From Desulfovibrio sp. 86 (GTDB taxonomy: Bacteria; Desulfobacterota; Desulfovibrionia; Desulfovibrionales; Desulfovibrionaceae): DNA of 64,000 nucleotides. The position numbers and the translations under genes were made by a program. Where the stretch lies: NCBI RefSeq assembly GCF_902702915.1, contig NZ_LR738849.1:496001-560000 (forward strand), in the 5' to 3' direction. The stretch's first letter is position 1; every line of letters starts with the position of its first letter. Below, in pieces: positions 44,940 through 52,762 of this stretch. Below the pieces are notes generated by a model. The model saw nothing but the letters and a program-made list of their open reading frames with translations. It did not search any database and was not told the origin of the DNA.

Positions 44940-46175
44940 TTACAACAGGAAGGTGATAAACGGCATAACGAGGGTGAGCCCCAAAACCCAGAACAAAAGC
45001 TGCTTGAACGTATGATCGTAGTCTTCCGCTTCAGACAGGATGAGAGCGCCGCCGATATGAAAAGGACTGGCGCACATGACCACCAGGCAGCCCGAGAGCA
45101 CGCCCAGATAAATGCTGTTGGAAAGGATGGTTGTAACCCCGACCATGGATTTTACAGCCACGGGAATGACCAGCCCCAGAACGGCGATCGATGAGGATTC
45201 AAAGTTGGCCAGAATCGTACCCACGATGGTCACGCTGAACCGTACCAGCGAGGGGTGCTGTATGCTCACAAGGTAGTCGCCTATGGAGTGCAGCACGCCC
45301 AATTTTTCCAGTAAGCCCACATAGATCAGTACGCCAGCGATCATGATGGAAATGCCCCAGGGCAGTTTGCTCAGGGCCGCTTTGGATTTGATGCGGAAGG
45401 CAATTTGCAGGACCATGCCGATTGTAAAAGCGGTCAGACCGACATCATACTTGAAAAGCACCAGAACGATGAAGGCCACCATGCCCAGGAACGAGCAGAT
45501 TTGGTATGGCGTAAGAACAGTTTTTTTAGAGGTTCCTTCACTTTCGGCCATGGTTGTGCTTATGGGACGGCGCAGCAGCTCCAGACCGCCAAAGATGAAA
45601 AAGGCCGCCACGGCCACGGCCACGGCAATGACGCCCTGAGCAAGGAAAAGATACAAAGCGTCCAGGGGGATGCCAGCCTTGGCGGCCTGCTCGGCCACGA
45701 GGTTGCCCCAAGGGTTAAAAGGCGTGAAGCCGCCTACGCACGATCCCTGAATAAGGATAATACCCATAAGTGTTGGGCTGATGCGTTCGCGTTTGGCTAT
45801 TTCCAGCGCCACGGGAACAGTGATGGCAAAGGCGGCGGCAGGCAGGGCGCCCACAGCGCAGATGAAGGCCGCCAGCACGTGGATGATCCAGGGGAGGAGG
45901 TAGACCCTGCCTTTGGCCAACGCTACGGCTTTTTTAACGATAATTCCCGCAAAGCCGCTTTCCTGTACATGGTTCCACAAATACATGACCCCCAGCACCA
46001 GCAGCACCAGTTTGGCGGGAAAAGCGGAATACAGATCTTTGAGCGGAAGACCCGTGAACAGAACAAGGATGAAACTGGCCGGAATCATGATCAGGCCAAG
46101 GTTGATGTGCTGCCACAGACTCAGGCTAAACACAAAGGCAAGCCAGACAAGCGCGCAAATCTGAAGAGTTGTCAT
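44940..46175 (-). CDS. SLC13/MatC-like anion permease in the grd operon
   Basis: A 411-residue protein with about 11-12 hydrophobic segments, resembling the ion-transporter superfamily (divalent anion/Na symporter, MatC and DcuC branches). Recognisable features are the GAxxAAAFAITVPVALEIAKRER stretch and GSCVGGFTPFNPWG hairpin-like loop near residues 150-163. It is cotranscribed with grd genes: 79 nt after grdB and ahead of trxB. Glycine and betaine systems normally use amino-acid or BCCT carriers. A carrier of this type suggests that the reductase substrate, or a cosubstrate, is an organic anion. Identity of the substrate is unknown. The ATG at 46175 has AGGAG 8 nt upstream. Confidence 0.8.
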   Translation of the reverse strand: MTTLQICALVWLAFVFSLSLWQHINLGLIMIPASFILVLFTGLPLKDLYSAFPAKLVLLVLGVMYLWNHVQESGFAGIIVKKAVALAKGRVYLLPWIIHVLAAFICAVGALPAAAFAITVPVALEIAKRERISPTLMGIILIQGSCVGGFTPFNPWGNLVAEQAAKAGIPLDALYLFLAQGVIAVAVAVAAFFIFGGLELLRRPISTTMAESEGTSKKTVLTPYQICSFLGMVAFIVLVLFKYDVGLTAFTIGMVLQIAFRIKSKAALSKLPWGISIMIAGVLIYVGLLEKLGVLHSIGDYLVSIQHPSLVRFSVTIVGTILANFESSSIAVLGLVIPVAVKSMVGVTTILSNSIYLGVLSGCLVVMCASPFHIGGALILSEAEDYDHTFKQLLFWVLGLTLVMPFITFLL

Positions 46176-46254
46176 AAACACTACTCCTGATGGGATTGTA
46201 GTTTGTGATCATATTCATGATATTGGCACGGGAAGTGCTGCTTTGCTTACGGGG

Positions 46255-47535
46255 CTAGGCTGGCTCTCTGGCGACAGCCTCCAGCGCCTTGAGCACAATC
46301 TGTCTGCGCAGATTTTTTTCAGGAGCGGGCGTCAGTGAAGGATTGCCCACAGGGTGCGGAATGCCGACCCCTGGGACAATGCGCGACACGCCAATGGCCG
46401 AGGCTATGGAGGTTATGGTACAGATTTGCGCTGTGGGGATGCCACACCGCTCGATTTCTTTGGTGATCGTTGCACCGCAACGAGTTCCGGTTCCTCAGGT
46501 GGATGTGAGGATGACGCCTTGCACATTGTCGGCCAGCAGGGCCGAAGCAATAGCCGCGCCAAAGTTCTTGCTGTTCTGGTATGATGTGCCGTTGCCGGTG
46601 GTTGTAAAACAATACTCGGCCAATTCGCCAATAAGCCCCTCGCTCGCCAGGTCGCGGCAGACATCAAGGGGCACCAGCCTGTTGGGATCTTCGTTGACAA
46701 AAGCGTTATTGTAGCCACCGTGTACGGTCTGAAAGGCATCAGGAGACAGCGTCTGCAGGCCTTCCAGCGAAAGACGGAAAAACTTGCTGGCGCGGGAGGA
46801 TTCCAAACCTTCAGGGTTCCCCTTATGCACCAGTCCGCCTTCCGTCACCAGCGCGATGCGCGCTTTGGACACATCCGCCACCGGGGCTGCGGGAGCCACC
46901 TCGTCAAAGACGGGCATGGGCAGTTCCGTTGGCACGTCCTTGCCATCAGTAACGGCAAGCAGCATCTCCACTGCACGCCGGGCTCCGGTCTCGGGACTCC
47001 AGATATTCTTGCGGAGGCCTGAGGGCAGGTAGCCGTCCACAGCGGCTGGCCCCAGTGGCTCGCCGGCAGCCAGTTTGCGCGCCAGAGCGCACATGGCGGC
47101 AATGGCCGGGCGCATGCCCGCCACGGAATTGCCCGTCTGCGCAATGAGCACCTTATGACGGTACATTTCCGCACCGGGGTTTTCTGAATACATTCCCGTA
47201 ATAACAGGGATGTGCAGCTCTTCCGTCACTGCAGCGCAGATGGCTCCACAGGCGGGGCCATACCTGCCGGCATTGAATGCCGGGCCTGCCATGAACAGAT
47301 CCGGCTTCTCGGAACGGATAAAGGTCAAGAGGCTTTCAATGGCCTTGTCCTGATTCTCGGCCATATAGTTGTCACCGCAGACCACAGTGGCGGATACGGT
47401 GCCAATGTCCTTCAACTGTACGGCAAAAGCCTGGGCTGGGCCGATGGGCTCATGCCTGATCAGCGGGGGAATGTCCGCCTTGTCTTCTCCACCGATCTGA
47501 CCAAAAAACTGATTGAGATAGTGGACGATCTTCAT
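46255..47535 (-). CDS. grdB: Substrate-specific component B selenoprotein (GrdB/GrdF/GrdH family)
   Basis: A 426-residue selenoprotein. Component B binds the substrate amine as a Schiff base on a pyruvoyl group and uses Sec to accept the two-carbon unit. The UGA at 46495-46497 (codon 347) is read as Sec in LTST-Sec-GTGTRCGATITKEIE, the conserved family context. The following 80 codons continue with typical GrdB sequence (RIVPGVGIPHPVGNPSLTP). A hairpin with GGT loop lies after the UGA. GrdB (glycine), GrdF (sarcosine) and GrdH (betaine) are not separable by eye. Two adjacent ATGs; 47535 has better spacing to GGAG. Confidence 0.92.
46468..46482 (-). promoter_or_regulatory. Putative SECIS hairpin of grdB
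   Basis: On the coding strand CGTTGC-GGT-GCAACG begins 12 nt after the UGA codon. The stem and GGU loop are similar to the fdhF element in this window, which is consistent with one SelB serving both. Confidence 0.65.
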
Positions 47536-47663
47536 CATCGCACTCCGTAGTGGTTGGAGTTTTATTTCCCATTTCGGTCTGTGGATGGCGTGTGCACACC
47601 CTCAGGGCGCTTTCAACAAAGCCGCGTTACTTTCTGGCAGAAGGCTTTTCACCCCACCGCGGT

Positions 47664-48911
47664 TCAGAACGCGGCGGCCTGCAACCTGTAAGCCCCGAGC
47701 TGGTTGGTGGCCGTATACATTCTGCCCAACGCCGTTTTGAACGACTGGGACGCATCGGGAACATTGAGCAGGGAAGCTCCCCCCAAAAGGGTGGACACAG
47801 GCGGCAGGACGACAACCTGATCATTGTTGCCTGTGCTGATCACATGTTTGGCCAGGGGCGTCGTATCCACCAGCGAGGGCTGATCACCTTCGGGTCCGGC
47901 AAGTTCATTGATGAGCATTACCGATGCAATGCCCTGGGCCGCGCACGCCTGGGTGCAGAACATGAGATCCGAATCGGCGTGGCCGCCGCCTTCCTGCGTC
48001 ATGATTACGCCGTGGGCGCCCAACTGCCGGGCCAGTTTGGCGGCAAATTCCGCCGTGCGCTTTTTCTCGAAAAGCGTGCTGTGTTCGTTGGCGATGACCA
48101 CACCGGCAAACTCAAGGGTTTTGCCGTGGTTGGCACACAGTTCCAGCACCACAGGATTGTTGAGGTGCAAATAGGTGGGATTTTTTTGGCAGGCGATAAT
48201 GTAGTTGGCGCTAACAATGGCGCCATCCAGTACTTCATTGGGATGCAGCAAGGTGGGAAGCAGCGCGGTAACGTTTTCACCATACACAAAGGTGCTGCGT
48301 AACGGGCCCTGCGATTGGAGATAATAGATGTAAACGATTTTCTTCAGCGGCGTTTCAATGGGGGCGTCCATGCAAAAATGGCGGATCTTTTCCGGCTGCA
48401 TACCCCGCGTGGTTTCACCGAGGTACAGGGCCGCCGCCACAAGAGCCTTGCGCGTGGCCTTGTCAAACTCCACATTTGAAACCTCACGCTCCGTGACGCA
48501 ATTGAGGACAACATTATGGAGCGCGCTAAAAAGGGAATACTGCGCGCCGGGGCCGGACATATCAATGATGCCTTCCTGAATGCCCTGACGATTGCCAGTC
48601 TGCATGACGCTGACGCCCTCAAGCACGTGGGTGCGTCCACTGCCTGCCAGACTCATGGGCGAGAATACGCCCGGATAAGGGTTCAGGCCCGCGTCCTCCT
48701 TGATGCGGGGCTGCATCACATCCATGACATTGATGATCCGTGCGGATTCACCGGGCCGGACAACGTTTATCCGCACTTCTGAAAAAAACTGATCGTCATT
48801 GACCCGGCGGGCCATTTCCTCTCTGTCGATTGTAAGAACGGCACCCGACAATTCCGTCCGTGCTCCGAACCGAACCTCTTTAACTGGAAAGTCGCACAAT
48901 TCAAGATTCAT
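47664..48911 (-). CDS. grdE: Component B pyruvoyl proprotein (GrdE/GrdG/GrdI family)
   Basis: A 415-residue proprotein of the GrdE family. It is known to split itself at an internal cysteine into two subunits, the C-terminal one starting with a pyruvoyl group that binds the amine substrate. Cys241 in IIACQKNPTYLHLNNP sits at the position expected for this cleavage (Cys242 reported for GrdE). N-terminal MNLELCDFPVKEVRFGA is a clear family start. An ATG at 48911 with GAGGAG 6 nt before is used. With grdB it makes the substrate-specific component. Confidence 0.9.
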   Translation of the reverse strand: MNLELCDFPVKEVRFGARTELSGAVLTIDREEMARRVNDDQFFSEVRINVVRPGESARIINVMDVMQPRIKEDAGLNPYPGVFSPMSLAGSGRTHVLEGVSVMQTGNRQGIQEGIIDMSGPGAQYSLFSALHNVVLNCVTEREVSNVEFDKATRKALVAAALYLGETTRGMQPEKIRHFCMDAPIETPLKKIVYIYYLQSQGPLRSTFVYGENVTALLPTLLHPNEVLDGAIVSANYIIACQKNPTYLHLNNPVVLELCANHGKTLEFAGVVIANEHSTLFEKKRTAEFAAKLARQLGAHGVIMTQEGGGHADSDLMFCTQACAAQGIASVMLINELAGPEGDQPSLVDTTPLAKHVISTGNNDQVVVLPPVSTLLGGASLLNVPDASQSFKTALGRMYTATNQLGAYRLQAAAF

Positions 48912-48953
48912 GAACAACTCCTCAATAAAGGTCTATGGTAACGCCGCCGATAC

Positions 48954-49442
48954 TCAGCCATGCATAGGCCTGGGCTTGGACTGCACCATCTGCCCCCTCA
49001 ATTCATGCATACGCTGTCGGATTGCCTCTGCATCCACAAGGGAGAGAAAAGGTTCGATATGCCGGGCAAAAGCCTCTTTTGAGAAAAACCCCCTGACTTC
49101 CGGCTCGGATACGTGGTGCACCTGCAGATAAAACTGGCTGTCGGTCAGCGGACCGGACAACGAAGGATCCCCGCTGGAGACGGTATCCCCCTGAATTTGG
49201 CTGCTTTCGGCGTCGGGGCAGCCGAGGAGCACATGAAGATTTTCATTGCCGAATTGCTTAACCACCGTCACCAATTTCCATTGATCTTCCAGATCCATGG
49301 CTCCTGCCATCATTCAGACAAAGAACTGGTTGATGGCAAAAACCACGGTGTGCCCGCTTTCTGTCAGGGCAGCGGAAATGGCTTCGGACGGTACGCCGTC
49401 CATGGCTCCGATCACGATGATTTTCCGGGCTGTAGTTTCCAT
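48954..49442 (-). CDS. Second GrdA-type selenoprotein with F-F-V-U in place of C-F-V-U
   Basis: A 162-residue GrdA homologue and the first gene of the operon. The UGA at 49314-49316 is codon 43 and is followed by MMAGAMDLEDQ, the conserved GrdA context. The upstream part (RKIIVIGAMDGVPSEAISAA) also aligns with GrdA, so the Sec reading is well supported. The cysteine three residues before Sec, which forms the selenenyl-sulfide in GrdA, is Phe40 here (NQFFVU). It also shows little similarity to the operon's canonical GrdA in the C-terminal half and ends in a distinct basic tail. It could be a Sec-only carrier, a protein acting on a different group, or a decaying copy. GGAGG precedes the ATG. 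Confidence 0.9.
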
Positions 49443-49475
49443 ATGTCATCCTCCGGTTGCACTTGTGATATTTAT

Positions 49476-49491
49476 AGCAATAGGAATGCCA
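49476..49491 (-). promoter_or_regulatory. Sigma-54 promoter of the grd operon
   Basis: On the minus strand TGGCATTCCTATTGCT matches TGGCACG-N4-TTGCW with correct spacing. Start would be near 49465, leaving a leader of only about 23 nt. A glycine riboswitch therefore cannot fit between promoter and first gene. Confidence 0.85.
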
Positions 49492-49633
49492 CAACAATTT
49501 CTCATGTTTTTCAGACAATTATGATTCATTCTTTACAATTTGTATTAAATTTGAGACAGTATTTTTTAAGAATATTTAAATAATATTAAATATAAGTATG
49601 TTATAATTTTTCAAAAATAGGACACTTTTTCTC

Positions 49634-51391
49634 ATGAATAATACACTCAATCCCAAAGCTCTGCTGTCCAGCCCGCAACTGCTGGACAACCTCGATGACG
49701 CGCTCTTCCTGCTCGACCGTCAGGGGGCCGCCATCCCCGGCAATACCGCCGGGCGAGCGGTGCTGACCCATGCGGGCGGGGCTGTGCGCAAACTGGCGGA
49801 TTTTTTCTTCAACGAGCTTTCCCTTGGTGATATTTTTCTCAAAAAAGACGCAACTCCCATCCAACTCAGGAAGTTGAATGTCGGAGACCATGCCTATGTG
49901 GTGCGGGGATTTTTCAACGGGGACGATCTGATTCTCATTCTGTCGGAAATCACAGATCTCAAGCGGATGGCGCAGGATCTGAGCCTACAATTGACCCAGT
50001 TGCTGCGTTTCAAGATAGCCATGCAGTTTCTGGCCGACGGCATCGTCCTCACGGATGTCTTTGAGCGCATAGTGTTCATGAACAAAGCCATGTGCGAACT
50101 GCTCGCGGCCAGAAATGCCGGCGCCGATCTGGACAACCTGGAAAAACTGGAAAACCTGTTCGGACACTTGCCCACCACGGAAGCACCCGTCTGGGTCCTT
50201 GATGAGCATGAGGAAGGAACGGCAAAACCGGCTGACGGCATGCGCCTTGTAATCGAAAAACGCGCGCTGTTTTTGTCTGACAACAAACTTCACGGTTTTA
50301 TGCTGCGCTTCTCAAGCGAGACCGAATCCGCCCAACACGCCGACGTTACAGACCACGGCATGAAAAAGGACGCCAGCGTCGGATCCGCAACATGGTTGCC
50401 AAGGACGGGCAAGTCCGAGACTGTGCGGCCCCAGCCTTCAAACCGGAAACAACTCGGGAGGGCCGCGTTACGAGACTTCGTTGGGCAAAGCAAGGCGGTG
50501 CTGCAAATCAAGGAAATCATCAAAAAAGTGGCCTCGTCATCGTCCACGGTACTGCTGCAGAGCGAAAGCGGCACGGGAAAAGAGTTGCTGGCCCGCTCTC
50601 TTCACGAACTCAGCGACCGCGCCAATGGGCCCTTCATCAAGCTCAATTGCGCCAGTTTGCCCGAATCCCTGCTGGAGGCCGAGGTGTTCGGCTATGACTC
50701 AGGCGCGTTCACCGGGGCCAAAAAAAGCGGAAATCCCGGGCTATTCGAACAGGCCCATACCGGCACTATCTTTCTAGATGAAATCGGCGAGATGTCGCTC
50801 CCCCTCCAGGCCAAGTTGCTGCGGATCATCCAGGAACGCGAAGTTCAGCGCATAGGCGGGCAGGCATTAAAACGGCTGGATGTGCGCGTGGTCTGCGCCA
50901 CGAACCGCAATCTTCTGCACCTGGTGAAAGAGGGGCAATTTCGCAGTGACCTGCTGTTCAGGCTCAATGTGGTCTCCATCACCATTCCACCGCTCAGAGA
51001 GCGGAAAAGTGATATCAAGTCACTGATCATCCATTTTTTACGTGAATGTTCACACACATTTAAGAAAAACGTCAGTGGTGTTTCCAAGGATGTGTACTAT
51101 CACTTTATGAATTATGACTGGCCGGGCAATGTACGAGAACTTGGAAACATCATTGAATACGCTTTTAACATCATAGATGGCGGAACCATAGAATGCAAAC
51201 ACCTTCCCCAATATTTTTTAGAATCATCATCTGATATTCGTAGTTATTCTGAAAAATTCAGCAATATTATCTCGGAATACAGCCGTAAAGTCGTCATGAA
51301 CACTCTTGAGCAATATAATGGAAACAAACTTGCGGCTTGTGGCGCATTGGGAATATCGCGGTCAAAACTGTACAGAATCATTTCAGGATAA
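49634..51391 (+). CDS. Sigma-54 activator divergent from the grd operon
   Basis: A 585-residue enhancer-binding protein. The N-terminal ~270 residues hold one or two weakly PAS-like sensor regions (LLDNLDDALFLLDRQG; FLADGIVLTDVFERIVFMN). The AAA+ domain has a Walker A variant SESGTGKE (310-317), GAFTGA at 357-362 and Walker B IFLDEIGE. A Fis-type helix-turn-helix closes it (ACGALGISRSKLYRII). It faces the grd sigma-54 promoter across ~190 nt of very AT-rich DNA and probably controls it in response to the substrate or a product. Confidence 0.88.
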   Translation: MNNTLNPKALLSSPQLLDNLDDALFLLDRQGAAIPGNTAGRAVLTHAGGAVRKLADFFFNELSLGDIFLKKDATPIQLRKLNVGDHAYVVRGFFNGDDLILILSEITDLKRMAQDLSLQLTQLLRFKIAMQFLADGIVLTDVFERIVFMNKAMCELLAARNAGADLDNLEKLENLFGHLPTTEAPVWVLDEHEEGTAKPADGMRLVIEKRALFLSDNKLHGFMLRFSSETESAQHADVTDHGMKKDASVGSATWLPRTGKSETVRPQPSNRKQLGRAALRDFVGQSKAVLQIKEIIKKVASSSSTVLLQSESGTGKELLARSLHELSDRANGPFIKLNCASLPESLLEAEVFGYDSGAFTGAKKSGNPGLFEQAHTGTIFLDEIGEMSLPLQAKLLRIIQEREVQRIGGQALKRLDVRVVCATNRNLLHLVKEGQFRSDLLFRLNVVSITIPPLRERKSDIKSLIIHFLRECSHTFKKNVSGVSKDVYYHFMNYDWPGNVRELGNIIEYAFNIIDGGTIECKHLPQYFLESSSDIRSYSEKFSNIISEYSRKVVMNTLEQYNGNKLAACGALGISRSKLYRIISG

Positions 51392-51406
51392 GATCCGAAG
51401 GCAGTA

Positions 51407-52303
51407 GTGAAAAACACTCCCGGCATGTCCACTTACTGCCATGCCTTGCCCCACTACGTGTTGCCGCAAATCCGCTCCTGTGGCCGGACATGGGAGGCAT
51501 GGGGGACAGCCGCTCAGAACGTTCACCAGTGCCTGGGCGAAGCAAAAAACCATGCCCTTGTGCTTAATGATGCCGTGCTTGACCGCACGGCGGCAGGAAT
51601 TATCAACGCCTTCTGCGGTTGCGCCGGCGAGCGCTGCATGGCTTTGCCAGTAATTGTGGCCCAGGAGGGCATTGCCGACGCCTTGGTACAGAAGCTGGTG
51701 GAAAAAGCCGGCGAACTCCGCATGGGGCCGGCATGGAACAAGGCAGACACGACGCTTGGACCGCTGGTCAACGCCCGCCAGAAAGAAAGCGTGCCCAAGT
51801 GGATTGAAACCGGCCTTGCGGAAGGTGCGGTTATGGTGCTGGATGGCCGGAACCCCTCGGTGGCCCCCGGCTGCGAAAACGGTTTCTTTGTCGGACCGAC
51901 CATTCTTGACCACGTAAAGCCCGGTATGGCCGTGGGCGACCGCGAAGTGTTCGGCCCGGTGCTGTGCATCAAGCGCGTCAAGACCTTTGAAAAAGGCCTG
52001 GCCGTCATGAACGCCAACCCCTTTGCCAACAGGTCTGTGATCTGCACCTCGTCGGGCTATTATGCGCGCCAGTTTGCACGCGACACCGATGGCGGCCAGG
52101 TTGGCATCAACGTCGGCATTCCCGTGCCTGTCTGCTGCTTTGGCTTTACCGGGCACAAGCGGAGCTTCATCGGCGATCTGCACGTGATGAGTTCCGACGG
52201 CGTTCGGTTCTACACCGAATCCAAAAACGTCACGTCCACCTGGTTTTTGCCTGACCACCAGGGTAGCGTGGACACATGGGACGGCATGCTCTCTATCCAT
52301 TAG
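51407..52303 (+). pseudogene. C-terminal half of a methylmalonate-semialdehyde-type aldehyde dehydrogenase
   Basis: From GEAKNHALVLNDAVLDRTAA (near codon 44) the sequence follows the CoA-acylating MmsA/IolA family to its end: catalytic Cys in GCAGERCMAL, VGPTILDHVKPGM, GQVGINVGIPVPV, SFIGDLHVM and QFYT-like VRFYTESKNVTSTW. The N-terminal ~230 residues, including most of the NAD-binding domain, are missing. The first 40 codons after the GTG at 51407 do not resemble the family. The reading frame of the remaining part is open, so the loss looks recent. It may once have handled a semialdehyde from the grd substrate pathway. Confidence 0.82.
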
Positions 52304-52307
52304 AGCC

Positions 52308-52463
52308 ATTTCGCTAGAGTGATAATCATTGAGAATGCATATTCTCAATGATCGGGCCGCGCCCGTTGCGGCATACACAGTGCTGGCATACCGCGCGCAC
52401 TCCTCCACGCGAACGCAACCCGCGCAGTGGCCAGAGCAATTCCATAGCGGGATTGCTCTGGCC
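52308..52463. repeat. Dispersed intergenic repeat, divergent copy D
   Basis: Starts with an AGAGCCATTTCGC segment like copies A and C. It ends with GGCCAGAGCAATTCC and its near-complement around a short loop, matching the 3' hairpin of copy C. The middle has diverged. Confidence 0.55.
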
Positions 52464-52700
52464 GCCACAGCGTGGCAGCCCACCGCACACCACCGCTTGA
52501 TGTACGGCGCTCTCCCTCCTGCAATATCCGATTTGAAACTGAAAGTAGGGATGGACTGTTGCTTACTTGACAGGTTCAATCATATCAAAACTCTTATGGT
52601 GTTACAGTGTGCTACAAAGAGTTTTCTGACCGGAAGCGCGGGGAGTTGCAGAACCAGAGATGTAAGGCATCACGCCATTTCAACGTTACCCTGAACAGTA

Positions 52701-52741
52701 AAAGCCCCAACGGTCGCCGGTTTGGCAGCCGTTGGGGCTTT
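52701..52741 (-). terminator. Terminator of the ttr operon
   Basis: AAAGCCCCAACGG and its exact complement around 15 nt. On the minus strand the stem ends in GGGGCTTTT, 22 nt beyond the ttrA stop codon. Confidence 0.75.
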
Positions 52742-52762
52742 ACGCTTTTATGAGCAGGGCAA

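Larger units (their letters stand above)
52304..52762. other. Intergenic region between the dehydrogenase remnant and ttrA
   Basis: No gene. It holds a divergent repeat copy D with a perfect 3' hairpin (52429-52463) and the ttrA terminator (52701-52741). A second palindrome (TTGAGAATGCATATTCTCAA near 52329) precedes the repeat module. Confidence 0.55.

Noticed and set aside
48954..49316. Treating the second grdA as a frameshifted pseudogene
   Set aside because: Both sides of the UGA stay in one frame with conserved GrdA sequence, and it has a good ribosome-binding site and promoter. Only the Cys is changed.
49443..49633. Glycine riboswitch before the grd operon
   Set aside because: The leader after the sigma-54 promoter is about 23 nt, and no tandem glycine aptamer sequence is present in the spacer.
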